The notes under the pieces are model-generated. The model had not been told where the DNA came from. It saw only the letters and a program-made list of their open reading frames with translations, and ran no database searches. A stretch of DNA of 64,000 nucleotides from Monodelphis domestica (Eukaryota > Chordata > Mammalia > Didelphimorphia > Didelphidae): contig NC_077235.1 of the NCBI RefSeq assembly GCF_027887165.1, positions 48,291,395-48,355,394 of the forward strand. Direction: 5' to 3'. This document shows positions 1-11,209 of this stretch, one piece after another; the first letter of the stretch is position 1, and every line of letters begins with the position of its first letter. Position numbers and translations under genes: made by a program.

Positions 1-420
1 CTTGGATGAGGTCTGGCTTGGGATCTCAGACTGCTTTTGGTAAGACTGCTCTTGGATCTTCTCTTTGGACTACCACATGGGTTGGTGAAAAGGGCTGACT
101 CCTTTCCTGGCTCCTGAAGGGACTAGCTTCTGGAAAGGCCCCCCTGTCTTGGAGGAGGCCTTGTGGCTGGAACCCTTGCTTTATTCACCACTGGCCCCTC
201 TGACCCATGATCCTCCAGTGGAGAGTTAACGAGCCCTGCCTGGTTCAAACCAGGGCAGAGTAATTAACTAGTGTGATAGAATAGATACCTTCTCTACCCT
301 CTTTCTCATTTCTCTACTTTCACTCTTGCCTTCTATTTTATAAATAAATACTGCTAAAAAGTTATTTGACTTGAGATATATTGATTTTGGTGACCACATT
401 TCTCTTATATTTAGTCCAAC
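1..420 (+). mobile_element. LTR-like remnant of an endogenous retrovirus, cut by window start
   Basis: A C/T-rich stretch leads into an AATAAA-type signal near 340-350, a short U5-like segment, then the motif TTGGTGACC at 387-395. The same order (AATAAA-like signal, a stretch with TGACTTGAG or similar, then TTGGCGAMC) recurs at 39540-39631 and, inverted, at 26818-26900. This suggests one LTR family. The left end lies outside the window and no coding part is seen. It is an old, broken fossil. The family name is not known to me. Confidence 0.4.
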
Positions 421-444
421 TGTGGGAAAGGGCTAAAAACCTAA

Positions 445-690
445 GCAGAAACTAGGCTGTGGAAGGCCTTGAATGTCAGACCAAGGAGATTGATGGGAGG
501 AGTTAATAAAGGCTTGGGAGTAGAGGATTGATATGATAAATGTATTGTTTTAGGAAGATTAAAAGAGCAATGGTCAGTAAAATGAACACAGATTAGAATG
601 GATACTCTGGGTGGCCTAGAATGGGAAATGTTGAAAGGAAGTTGCAGAGCTTGAGATAAGGCTGTCTCTATCATAGACTTGCCTAAGGTT
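445..690 (-). mobile_element. L2 LINE fragment (minus)
   Basis: The segment starting with 'ggaaggccttgaatgtcaga' and containing 'ttaggaagattaaaagagca' follows the antisense strand of the mammalian/marsupial L2 reverse-transcriptase region as I remember it. It is diverged and without intact ends. Confidence 0.5.
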
Positions 691-786
691 GGCCCCATGT
701 ACTGATTTCTAGTTATTATGAAACTTTGTAAAAGTGAGTATAAAAATCTATAATTGGAATTTGCCTAGTGGTTAAAAAGCAATTAA

Positions 787-975
787 GGGGGCAGGTAGGT
801 AACACAGTGGCTAGAGCCCCAGGCCTGGAGTCGAGAGGGCCTGGGTTCAAATGTGGCCTCTGACACTTTCTAGCTGTGTGACCCTGCACAAGTCACTTAA
901 CCCCAATTGACTGACCCTTGCCCTTCTGTCTTATGAGTTGTTACTCAGGCAGAAGAGAAAGGTTTAAAAAAAAAA
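787..975 (+). mobile_element. tRNA-derived SINE, L1-type tail
   Basis: Starts with a GGGGGCAG head, has a tRNA-like A box and B box (GGGTTCAAAT), the conserved core 'tgtgaccctgcacaagtcac', and ends in an A run. It is the most diverged of the A-tailed SINEs here. It abuts the L1 fragment that follows. Confidence 0.85.
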
Positions 976-977
976 CC

Positions 978-3565
978 AAAGATTCCATTGAAGAAAAAGC
1001 TTTTAATAAAATATAATGCCCATTCCTTATTAAGCCATTAGAAAACATTGGAATAAAAGATTTCCTTAAAGTGATAAAGGGCATCAGCTATCAGCTAAAC
1101 CTATCAGCTAGGGTAGCTTAGTAGATTGAGATCCAGGCCTAGAGATGAGAGGTCCTGGATTCAAATCTAGCCTCAGATGCTTCCTAGCTGTGGTGACCCT
1201 GGGCAAGTCACTTGATCCCCATTGCCTAGCCCTTATTGCTCTTCTCCCTTGGAGCCAATACATAGTATCCATTCTAAGGTGGAAGGTAAGGATTAAAAAA
1301 AAAAAAAACTCATCAGCTAGCATCATCTGTAATGGGAACAAACCAGAATCCTTCCCAATAAGATCAGAGGTTAAGAAAGGATGCCCATTATCACCACTAC
1401 TATTTAATATTATACTAGAAATGCTAGTGATAATGATATGAGCAGAAAAAGAAATTGTAGGAATTAGCATAGGCAATGAGGAGACCAAACTATCATTCTT
1501 TGCCGATGATATGATGGTTTTGCACAGAAAGCCTGAGAGAATCAACCAAAAAACTAATAAAAACAATTAACAATTTTAGCAAACTTGCAAGATACAAAAT
1601 AAACCCAAATAAATCATCAGCATTTCTAGTAATCACCGATAAAGTTCAACAGTAAGAGAAAGAAAAGGAAATTCCATTTCAAGTAACAGTAGACAATATA
1701 AAATACTTGCCTAAACAAATCCAGTAACTATATGAACACAATTACAAAATACTTCACACAAATAAAGTCAGAACTAAACAACTGGGAAAATATTCATTGC
1801 TCATGGATAGACTCAGCCAATGTAATAAAAATGACAAAGTTACCCAAATTAATTTACCTATTCAGTTCCATACCAATCAAACTTGCCAAAAATTATTTCT
1901 GAAACTAGAAAGAATAATAACAAAATCCTTCTGGAAGAACAAAAGGTCAAGAATATCAAAGGAATTGATAAAGAAAAATATGAAAGGAGGAATAACCATA
2001 CCAGATTTCAAATTATACTATAAAGCAGTAATTATCATAACAGTTTGGTACTGGCTAAGAAATAGAATAGTGGATCAATGGATTAAATTAGGAAATCAGC
2101 ACATGACAGTTAATGATCATAGTAGTGACCTAGTGTTCAATAAACCCAAAGATCCAAGCTATTGGGGAAGAACTCACTATTTGACAAAAACTTCTGGGAA
2201 ATTTGGAAAACAATATGGCAGAAACTAGGCATAGATTAACACTCCCACCATACACTAAGATAAAGTAAAAAAGGATCCGTGATCCAGAAATAAAGAGTGA
2301 TACCATAAATAAATTAGGGGAATACGGAAAAGTTTACCTGTCAGCCTTATGGATAAGGGAAGAATTTATAATCAAACAAGACAGAGAACATAATGAAAAA
2401 CAAAATAGATGATTTTGATTATGTCATGTTTAAAATGTTTTGCACAAACAAAACCAATGCAACCAAGATTAGAAGGGAAATAACTAATTGGAAGGAAAAA
2501 TGTATAGCAAGTGTCTCTGACAAAGACCTCATTTTTCAAATATATAGAGAACTGAGTCAACTTTGGAAGAATATAAAGCATTTCCCAATTGATATTTGGT
2601 CAAAGGAAATGAACAGGCAATTCTCAGATAGAGAAGTTAAAATTATCTATAGTCACATGAAAAAATACTCCAAGTCACTAATGATTAGAGAAATGCAAAT
2701 TAAAACAACCCTGAGATTCCACCTCACACCTATCAGATTGGCTAATATGATCAAAAAGAAAAATGATAAATGTTGGTAGTTATATTTGAAAATTGGGACA
2801 CTTCTTGTGGAACTGTGAAGTGATACAACCATTATGGAAAGCAATATGGAACCAGGCCCAAAGGGCCATAAAACTAGGGTTTGACCTAGCACTATCACTA
2901 CTGAGTCTGTATCCTATACAGATAGGGAAAAATTCCCATTTGCACAAAATAATTTTAGCATCTTTCTTTATAGTGGCAAAGAACTGGAAATTGAGAGGGT
3001 TTCCATCAATTGGGGAATGGCTGAACAAGTTGTGGTATATGGTTGTAATTGATTACTATTATGCTATGAGAAATGACAAACAGGATGAATTCAGAAAAAC
3101 CTAAAAAGACTATATGAACTGATGCAAAGTGAAGTGAGCAGAACCAGGAGAACATTGTACATAGTAATAGAAGTATTATATGATAATCATCTGTGAAGAA
3201 CTAAACTATTATCAGAAAAAAAATGGTCTCAAGATAACCCAAGTGACTCATGAGAAAATACTATCCAAAGTCATAGAAGAAACTGTTGGAATTTGATTGT
3301 ATATCAGAGCATGCCATCTTTCATTTTATTTCTTTCATGATTTTTTTATTGTATGTGTGAAATGTGTCTTCTGTCAGGGCATGAGGAATATGGAAATGTG
3401 TATTGCATGAAAGCACTGGGATAATCTATAACAGACCATTTACCACCTTGGGAAGTAGGGAAAAAAAGGAGGGAGAGAATCTGGATTGCAAAATGTCAGA
3501 AAACAATTGTAAAAAATTGTTTCTATACTTAATTGAAAAAAAAAGTTTAAAAAAAAAACCTTTTC
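978..3565 (+). mobile_element. L1 LINE, 5'-truncated and decayed (ORF2 + 3' UTR), split by a SINE
   Basis: Translated pieces match the complete L1 at 29392-35742: 978-1110 corresponds to the [20 protein letters not shown] stretch, and 1310 onward to the [20 protein letters not shown], and C-terminal [18 protein letters not shown] regions. Several frame breaks and stops make it non-coding. The 3' end is the A-rich stretch near 3535-3560. It belongs to an older L1 subfamily than the intact copy, because its 3' UTR is different. A SINE sits inside it at 1112-1308. Confidence 0.9.
1112..1308 (+). mobile_element. tRNA-derived SINE inserted in L1
   Basis: Complete A-tailed SINE. The host L1 sequence is duplicated around it: ATCAGCTAG at 1103-1111 and again at 1312-1320, so the insertion post-dates the L1. 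Confidence 0.9.
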
Positions 3566-4010
3566 CCCCTACATATACATTATTACTGGGGGGAAGGGGA
3601 GGGAGGACACATCTCTGTTGCTTTTCATATTCAGGAATTACAGGGCAAATTATTTGAACTTCACAACTCTGAGGTAGTAGTACAGGCAGGACTCCTCTCA
3701 TTCCATGATCTACACCCAGGAGACAAGGTGTATAAAAAGAACTTCCAGTGAACTGGAGGGACTCGACCTGCTTAGGAGGGCCCTTCCAAATTTTGCTAAC
3801 TCCTCCAACTGCTGTCAAAATTGAAGAGAAAGACTCTTGGATTCATAGCTCTTATGTAAAACTGGGACCTTATATTGACACTGGGTAACCCTATCTTGTA
3901 CTAAACTCTATGCCAAACTTTTAGCAAGGGAAAAACCTATGTATATGCATTCTGAGAATCATGGCTATAGTAGAGATATAATCTATTTAAATTTGAAGAA
4001 ATCATATCTG
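3566..4010. other. Unassigned sequence
   Basis: No repeat or gene is recognised. The stretch is moderately AT-rich and has no convincing ORF. Confidence 0.4.
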
Positions 4011-4011
4011 T

Positions 4012-4197
4012 ATTCTTTAAAATATATGTTTACACATCAACAATATGGAAATATATTCTGATCAAGGACACATGTAAAACCCAGTGGAATTGTGGGTGGG
4101 CTATGGGCAAGGTGGGGAGAGGGAAGGGAGGGAAAGAAGATGATTCTTGTAACCAAGGAATAATGTTCTGAATTGACTAAATAAAATTAAAAAAAAT
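4012..4197 (+). mobile_element. L1 3' UTR tail, 5'-truncated
   Basis: Contains 'cacatgtaaaacccagtgga', a G-rich purine run and 'aataatgttctgaattgact' followed by AATAAAATTAAAA. This is the same 3' end as the inverted copy at 16232-16631 and is related to the 3' end of the intact L1 (35560-35742). Confidence 0.8.
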
Positions 4198-4198
4198 A

Positions 4199-4250
4199 TG
4201 TTGACGGGCACAATGAATGGTATGTGTTGACGTGCACAATGAATGGTATA
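4199..4250. repeat. Two-copy tandem duplication, about 26 bp
   Basis: 'gttgacgggcacaatgaatg' is followed about 26 bp later by 'gttgacgtgcacaatgaatg'. It lies directly after the L1 A tail. Confidence 0.75.
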
Positions 4251-4254
4251 TTCC

Positions 4255-5100
4255 AGTAATTTGCACACAAGCCTATGTTCTTTTTTTCTGATAAACTAAG
4301 TGGCAAGAGCCACTAGCAAATAAAGCTTGGGCTTAACAGGCATTTAAAACACATGTTTAACTATTACATCACTTATTGGGGTTGGAGAAATTATCTTTTT
4401 GATATATTTTTTCCTCTCTTTTTGTTCATTTTAAATATGATTTCTTTAAATGAGTTTGTGGAATCATACCTGATACTCGGTATTGAAGAACATGTTTACA
4501 ATGTCTAACAGCCCTGACAACACTGCATACCTCAAAGCTAAGACTATTGAAACCTGCCACTGGTGATTAAACCTTATGGGACTGTAACTGATGTTTGAAT
4601 CTGATTCTAGGAAAACTACAAAGGGATGGCCAACAAGCCAATGATCAGTGCTGATAAGCAGATGATCACGGATGTCAACAACCCCCCTAGAGATGATATA
4701 TGTCAGTGCCAAGATCAGGTGCACTGTCTCAGGGTAGGGTTGAAAGATCAACTGTTCAGCAAAGAATGAGGTTGAGCTCTTCTGACTTAGCCTGTAAGAC
4801 ATAAGAACACCCTCATTTGGCCCTGATGACTCTTGTATAGGGTAGTAATCAGACTAAGGGGTCACATTCCTCGTTGTCAGATTTCTGTCCCTCTCTTTAA
4901 TTTGGCATAGCAAATTTCTTTAATCATGGCAGATGGTAGGTACCTGCAATACCATTGCACCTGACCTACATGCTGGTAGGATATAAGTTACCTCTATTAG
5001 ACCTTGAATATGTATCAGGGACTTGTTATAATTTTTATTTAGATATATATAGATTTTTTTTTCCTCCTATCTTTGGGAAAGGTGATTCATACATCATTTG
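4255..5100. other. Unassigned sequence
   Basis: No known element is recognised. A 112-codon open frame exists on the minus strand (4464-4802) but shows no motif, signal peptide or family likeness; it is probably chance. Confidence 0.4.
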
Positions 5101-5105
5101 GGCAA

Positions 5106-5275
5106 CACTGTGTATTGGTTCCAAGGGGGCAGAAGAGCAGTAAGTGATAAGCAATGGGGAGTTAAATGACTTGCCCAAAGTCACACAGCTAGGAAGTATT
5201 TGAGGTCAGATTTGAACCCAAGACCTCAAGTCTCAAGGTCTAATTCTCAATCCACTTAGCCACCTAGCTGCCTCC
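5106..5275 (-). mobile_element. tRNA-derived SINE (minus)
   Basis: Reads in antisense as 'gacttgcccaaagtcacaca', 'gatttgaacccaagacctc' and a terminal 'cacctagctgcctcc'. The tail side near 5106 has little T run left, so the copy is slightly truncated. Confidence 0.85.
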
Positions 5276-5670
5276 TGTGTTTATTTTACAAGTCAGATCA
5301 GTTCCTCTGAGATACTTTTTGCTTGTTTGAATGTTCATGTAGGATCTTCCTCTGCTCAGTCAACTCCCATTTACAATGCCTGGTTGAGTCCTCAAAAGGG
5401 AACTTCTACAATTTAATCAGTAGGTTTCTAGTGCTTATAGCTCTTCAGCCTCCAATTGTGTGTTCCTCATCAATAATTAGCTAGTAGACATCAATTAGCT
5501 TATGTAAAAGGAATTTACTAAGATGGTATTGTCAAAATACTTGACACAAAATATTCCCTCCCAAACTCTGGCAATGAACTCTCCTACCAATACAACCAAT
5601 GTCCTTGGTAAGATCCAACTCTAACTTAAAGTACAATGGGAGTGAAGCACAAGTCAAAACCAAAAAGGAT
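5276..5670. other. Unassigned sequence
   Basis: Nothing recognised between two SINEs; no ORF of note. Confidence 0.4.
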
Positions 5671-5674
5671 CTAG

Positions 5675-5873
5675 GGGGGGCAGCTAGGTGGCTCAGTGGA
5701 TTGAGAGCCAGGATCAGAAATGAGAGGTCCTGGGTTCAAATTTAGCCTCAGACATTTCCTAGCTATGTGACCTTGGGCAAGTCACTTATCTCTTGTTGTC
5801 TAGCTCTTACCACTCTTCAGTCTTGGAACCAATGGAAATAAGGGTTTCAAAAAGAAAAAGAAAAGAAAAGAAA
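5675..5873 (+). mobile_element. tRNA-derived SINE with AAAAG tail
   Basis: Complete head (GGGGGGGCAGCTAGGTGGCTC), B box 'gggttcaaatttagc', and an A/G-rich tail (AAAAAGAAAAGAAAAG). Flanking 'aaggat' on both sides hints at a short TSD. Confidence 0.9.
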
Positions 5874-6100
5874 GGATATCTAAAGGCTGCATATTTGCCA
5901 CAAATTAACATTTGCACAGTATTCTTTTAAAAATGATTTTGTTAAACATTTCCCAATTAAATTTTAATCTGGTTTGACCCACATTTGAGACTACAACAGG
6001 GCACGTGTTTGACATCTCTGACCTAGAGCATCAATTAAAAAATGTCTGCCTGCTAACAAAACCTAACAAGAAAAGATAGAAAGAGAAATTCTGCTTAAAA
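5874..6100. other. Possible old DNA-transposon-like sequence
   Basis: The stretch containing 'gggcacgtgtttgacatctc' resembles a dispersed mammalian repeat I cannot name. No terminal repeats were found. Confidence 0.25.
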
Positions 6101-6104
6101 TAAT

Positions 6105-6990
6105 AATTATATATATATAAAATACTTAAGGGTTGATTTGTGAAAAATAAATGCAATAACTTTATAAATACAACTACAAAATATCCTTTATAGGAATAAA
6201 CACAGACCTAAAAAAAGTAGAGAAACATTAGGTAGGTTGAGATAATATAATAGAAATGACAGTTGTACCTAATTTATATATTCAGTACTATACTAATCAA
6301 ACTACCCAAAGATTACTTTATACAGCTAGAAAAAAATAATAACATAATATATTCAGAGGAACAAAAAAGGTCAAGAATATTAAGAGAAATCATGGGAAAA
6401 AGTTGAAAGAATAAGGCCTAGTAGTACCAGATCTCAAACCACAATATGAAGCATTAATCATTAAAGTGATTTGGTACTGGTTAAAACACTGAGAGGTCTA
6501 TTGATTAGTGGAACAGATTAGGAATATAATACACTGAAACAAACACACCTAGTAACTGCCTAGTGTTCGATAAATCCGAAGACTCAAATAATAATTCTAT
6601 AAAAACTATGGGAAAACTGGAAAGAAGTCTGGCAGAAACAAGGTTTAGATCAACACTTCATACCATATACCAAGATAAGCTCCAAATGTATATATGACTT
6701 GGATATAAAGGTCCCATTATAAACAAATTAGACAAGATCAAGAAAGCTCTTCCCTTTCTAATCTATGGATAAGAGAAAAGTTCATGACAAAACAAGGAAT
6801 ACTGTAGAATATGTAAGATAAAATGGATAATTTTCGTTACATAAAATTAAAATTTTTACATAAACAAAACCAATGTAACTAAAATTAGAAAGGAAGTAGT
6901 TAATTGGGGAAAATAATTTTTAGCAAATTTTTATAAGATTTTTATTTCCAAGATATATAGTAAATTCATAAAAATATATAAGAAGAGTCA
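6105..6990 (+). mobile_element. L1 LINE ORF2 fragment, strongly decayed
   Basis: Contains recognisable pieces of the ORF2 segment after the RT domain: 'acaactacaaaatatccttt', 'aaaaaaggtcaagaatatta', 'ttggtactggttaaaacact' and 'aaacaaaaccaatgtaact'. These are in the same order as in the intact L1 at 33940-34660. Many stops and indels; no open frame remains. Confidence 0.8.
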
Positions 6991-7200
6991 TTTCCATTCA
7001 TCATCCAAACAGCCACTAAAATGATTTCCCTAGAACATAAATCTAATGATATCAGTATCATACTTAGTAAACTACTGTGGTTTCTGATAGCCTCCCCAGA
7101 GTAAATACAAAATTCTCTGTTTGGTATTCAGAGCCTTTCATAACCTAGTCCTCTCCTACCTTTCTAGTCTTTTTATACTTTACTCCCCAACATATATTCT

Positions 7201-7402
7201 TTTTTTTTTTCAAACCCTCACCTTTCATTTTAGACTCAATACTGTGTATTGGTTCCAAGACTGAAAGGGCTAGGTAATGGGGATTAAGTGACTTGTCCAG
7301 GGTCACACAGCTGGGGAGTGTCTGAGGCCAGATTTGATCTCAGGACCGCCCATCTCCGGGCCTGGCTCCCAATCCACTGAGCCATCTAGCTGCCCCCCCC
7401 CC
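7201..7402 (-). mobile_element. tRNA-derived SINE in L2
   Basis: Full copy in antisense: T run, 'tactgtgtattggttccaag', 'ggtcacacagctggggagtg', ending in a C run of about 10. L2 sequence 'ccccaaca' appears on both sides and may be the TSD. Confidence 0.9.
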
Positions 7403-7559
7403 CAACATGTTTTCTTAATCCAGTTGGCATTGGCCTCCTGGCTGTTCCAAAAACAAGATACTCTATCTCTGGGCTCCCGGCATTCTCTCTGGCTGTCCCT
7501 CATGCCTGAAACACTCTCCCTCTTCTGCTCAGACTACAGATCTCTCTAGCTTCTTGGAT

Positions 7560-8150
7560 TTATAAGAGATGGTAAAGAGCATTAACTGGGTTTTTGGAAA
7601 CCCCAAATTTGCCCCAGTCCCCTGAGAAATCATCCTGAGGGAAATCCCAGACTGACCAGTTTCAGACTGAACAATGGATCTTAGTGTCCATTGGTGGTCC
7701 CAGTTAGGTGGGGCTAGCAGACTTCATCAAATGTTAAGTACCTTTTTGTCTTAGAAGATTCTCCCTTTATAAAGTCCTCTCCCAGGCCCTTTCCCTTTTG
7801 TATCCACTGTAGAGCATCAGCCTCTCCCTGATAATCCTGTCCTGGACTTCTATTTCCTTGTAGTCAAGGTAAAGCCAATCAATCCTGCTTCCCTGTCCCC
7901 AGTTCCCCAAGAGGTATGCAAGTTGCTCAAGTTCCATAGTTCTTGGGAGAATCATCTTGCAGCTTCTCACAGAGATACCATTCCCAGAGTCCCAGAGCCC
8001 TTGGCTCTGTGTGGTTTTTAGGTGCTTGACTAAGTGTGTGGCCTGGCCACCAAATACCGAGCACTCTCTCTTTCCTGAATAGACTACTTTAGTGGTTGTG
8101 TGTTTTTTCCAGGTTGACAAGAGCAAAGTGAGCTCTCTGGCTTTTGGCCC
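7560..8150. mobile_element. Unclassified about 590-bp insertion in L2, possibly a solo LTR
   Basis: L2 runs up to 'ctctctagcttcttgg' and resumes at 'aaaatcctgccttttacaag', so the sequence between them was inserted. It is not L1 or SINE, carries a TTTATAAAG box near 7768-7776, and has no long ORF of known family. Its size and make-up would fit an old solo LTR, but I could not define both ends or a TSD. It is a fossil either way. Confidence 0.35.
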
Positions 8151-8432
8151 CAATTAAAATCCTGCCTTTTACAAGAAGCCTTCCTCAACCTTTCTGAATT
8201 CCAATGCTTTCTCACCGTAATTATTTCCTATTTATCAGATCCTTTCTCTCCTATTTATTTCCTATTTATCAGATAAACAGCTTGCTTTCTATACATTTGT
8301 TTACATACTGTCTCCCTAACTAGATTGTAAGCTCCTTGAGAGCAGGGACAATCTTTTGCCTCTTTTGTATCCTTAGCACTTAGCACAAACTGGACATTTA
8401 ATAACTTTATTGATTAATTGATTGATCGATTG

Positions 8433-9430
8433 ATCCCCCAGTTGATAAATGGTCAGAGGACCTTTTATGACTACTCTCAAGAGAAGAAATCCCAGTTATT
8501 AATAAGCATATGGGGAACTGTTCTAAGTCATTAATATTTGGAGAAATGCATGTTAAAATGACTCAGGTTTTATTTCACACCCATCAGATTGGAAAGGTTG
8601 ATGAAAAACGAAAATGACAAATGTTGCAAGGGCTTGTGGGAATGCAGACACATTAATTCACCCAAATCCATGAATTGGTCCAATCATTCTCTAATATCAT
8701 CTGGAGCTATGCCCAAAAGTTCACTAAACTGTTACCCAGTGATGCCACTTCTAGGATTATACCCCAAAGCAATTTAAAAAAGAAGTAAAGGACCCAAGTG
8801 TGCAAAAATATTTATAGATGCTCTTTTTGTGGTGGTAAAGAAGTGGAAACAAAGAGTACAATATGGCCATCAATTGGGGAAAGGCTAAACAGATTACAGC
8901 ATATGAATGTAAAGGAATAGTATTATGCCACAACAAATTATGAAGGAAGGGCCAGCTCAGTGGATAGAGAGCCAAGCCTAAAGAGGTCCTGGGATCTAAT
9001 CTAGCCTTAGACGCTTCCCAGCTATGTGATCCTGAGCAAGTCACTTAGCCACAATCACCTAGCCCTAATCATTCTTCTGCCTAGAAACTAATATTTAGTA
9101 TTGATTCTAAGATGGGGGGTGAGGTTTAAAAGAATTATAACAGATGATGTCAGAGACACTTAGGAAGATTTATGTGAAATGGTACAGAGCACAGTGAGCA
9201 GAACCAGGACAACAACTTATATAACAACAGTGATATTGTAAAGACAAACAATTTTGAAAAACTTAAAAACTCTGATCATCTTCAGAATAAGACATACATT
9301 TAGTGAATATGGGCTCTTCAGGAATTTGTTTTGTTTGACTGTGTATATCTGTTGAGTTTTTTCTTTTCCTTTTTCCTAGTGGGAGAGAAAAATAGATTTT
9401 TGCTACCTACAAAAAATGATTTTTAAAAAG
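8433..9430 (+). mobile_element. L1 LINE 3' part (end of ORF2 + 3' UTR), split by a SINE
   Basis: 'cagttgataaatggtcagag' through 'ggccatcaattggggaaagg' matches the ORF2 C-terminus of the intact L1. It continues after a SINE with 'gagcagaaccaggacaacaa' and a diverged 3' UTR ending in AAAAAATGATTTTTAAAAA. Frame-broken and old. Confidence 0.85.
8947..9131 (+). mobile_element. tRNA-derived SINE in L1
   Basis: Diverged head 'ggccagctcagtggatagag', core 'gatcctgagcaagtcactta', and 'ggtttaaaa' tail. L1 3' sequence continues directly on both sides. Confidence 0.85.
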
Positions 9431-10752
9431 AGGAGTCATTTATTCATTTAAGACTGGGGTTTCTACCCACACCCCAAGTAATGTAATGAATGAAAGAAGG
9501 CCTAGAGAGTTTAACTGAATCACGCAATCCAAAAGTGAATGAACAATTCCTTAATATTTGAGAGCCTTAAAATGCTATCATTGGAGAACTACAAATCCAG
9601 TTCCATAGAAGACCCCTTTTGACTGGCTGAAAGAATCAGAAACACTTCTGGGCCTATGTATAAACCGGTTCGGAGTCATGTGGCCCAATAGCAACCCAAC
9701 ACATGGATGGAGGAATTCTAATCAGAGCTGAGAGAATCAGTTAGGGATGTGGGCATGACAGGGCCCTCAGAACAATTCCTAGAACCTCCAGAAAGCAGTC
9801 AGCTGCACCCACTATACAGGCCTGACCTGTGAGTAGGAGTGCATAGATGGACTGATGATAAAGGACCTGCTCCATTGAAATAACATAGCAAGAACAGGGA
9901 CCTGGAGCATACTCACCCTCAAAGACATGCTCCGAAGATGCAGAAGGATGTCAGTTAAAGTGGAAGTGAGGCATACTGGTAGGGAGCACACCTGGCCAAG
10001 GCACCTTACAACTTGAGGGTAGCAGGGCCTCAGTGTCCTTTTTCCTTGGCACAGTCTTCATGAAATTAATGGCGGCATTGGTGATTGACAAGTTACTCCA
10101 CTGCTGGGCTAGGCTGGCTCCTCTCAAGGTGCACCATGGCTAGTTGATGGATGGGTGGTTTGCCTGCCTTTGCTCTTTCCAGGTTGGTCAAGGCTTCTGG
10201 GCTGCATTGATCAAGGTGTTGCCAGCCAGACCAGAGAAGGTCACAAAGCAGTTAAGCTGGCTCTTTCCTCCCCAGCAGAGCCTGGCTGCTCTAGGGCTGA
10301 TTGTTTAGCCAATCCTTGAGCTAGGCTGGACCTGGAGGTTGGGCAGTTCAGGAATGGGCATTATCTCTTTCCTGGGAGGGACATTCATTGTCTACTCAGA
10401 CCTTTTCATATGCAGTTGAGCTATTCCTAGGTGTGGAATGCTTGCATGGCTTCCTTTACATCTGAAAGAGTTTCCCCTTTCCATCTTTTGGGTTTTCCCA
10501 TTTAAAAAATGCTGTATTGGACAAACATCCACTAGGATGCTCTTTAGATTTGTAGGAAATGGGGATCTCTACTATAGATAGCAAGCTTTTCTTTTTTAAG
10601 ATAATTTTAATTTTAAGATAATATTTTAAAGATAATATTTAAGATAATAAATTCAATGTGTGATTTTAGTTATTAAATACATTTTGGATACTTTTTGTTT
10701 TCCCTTTCCCATCCCCTCCCAGAGAGTCATCCTACCTAACCAAGACTTGTTT
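9431..10752. other. Unassigned sequence, about 1.3 kb
   Basis: No element is recognised with confidence. The part from about 10590 to 10680 is an A/T-rich run with the unit 'taagataat' repeated several times. No ORF worth reporting. Confidence 0.4.
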
Positions 10753-10765
10753 TATAAAAGAAAGG

Positions 10766-10949
10766 GAGAGACTCTAAATGAACACTCTAATGCAAATACC
10801 AACAACATGGAAATGGGTTTGAATCATGTTTAACACATGTGATACCCAGAGGAATCACGCGTCGGCTATGGGGGGGGGGGGGGAGAAAATGATCTTTGTC
10901 TCCAATGAATAATGTTTTGAAATGACCAAATAAAATATTGTTAAAAAAA
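10766..10949 (+). mobile_element. Short 5'-truncated L1 tail with TSD
   Basis: About 184 bp of 3' UTR identical in layout to the intact L1 (aaatgaacactctaatgcaa; acgcgtcggctatgggggg; AATAAAAT plus A tail). The direct repeat ATAAAAGAAAGG lies at 10754-10765 and 10950-10961. It is therefore a recent, strongly truncated insertion of the same L1 family as the complete copy. A run of about 16 G near 10868-10883 lies inside it. Confidence 0.92.
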
Positions 10950-11209
10950 ATAAAAGAAAGGAAAATGTATTTTAATCAGCAAAATCAATTACTATAGGAG
11001 AAAAAAAATCTAAGCATCTTTATAATGTTGTGTACTTGTGAACCCCATCTGAAAAGGAGTGGGGGAAGCAGGGAAGTATCTTCACATTTCGTAGCTTTTC
11101 TTTTGGGCCAGCCAGAACTTGTAACTGCAAAACTGTCCTGCTTGTCCATCATTCCTTCTGAGATTCCTTCAGTTCAATGACTTTTCCCTTCTTTCTTTCT
11201 CCCATTTTT

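Larger units (their letters stand above)
7000..8432 (+). mobile_element. L2 LINE 3' end, split by two insertions
   Basis: Reads as L2 from 'aaattctctgtttggtattc' through 'gcctgaaacactctccctc', 'ctgccttttacaagaagcct', 'taagctccttgagagcaggg' to the typical (TTGATTGA)n end at 8410-8432. The element is interrupted by a minus-strand SINE (7201-7402) and by an unclassified insertion (about 7560-8150). Confidence 0.75.

Noticed and set aside
787-860. tRNA gene in SINE heads (A and B boxes)
   Set aside because: The same sequence recurs about 25 times with SINE bodies attached; it is the tRNA-derived SINE promoter, not a tRNA gene.
4464-4802. 112-codon minus-strand ORF
   Set aside because: No motif, no family likeness, no gene context, and no codon pattern that stands out.
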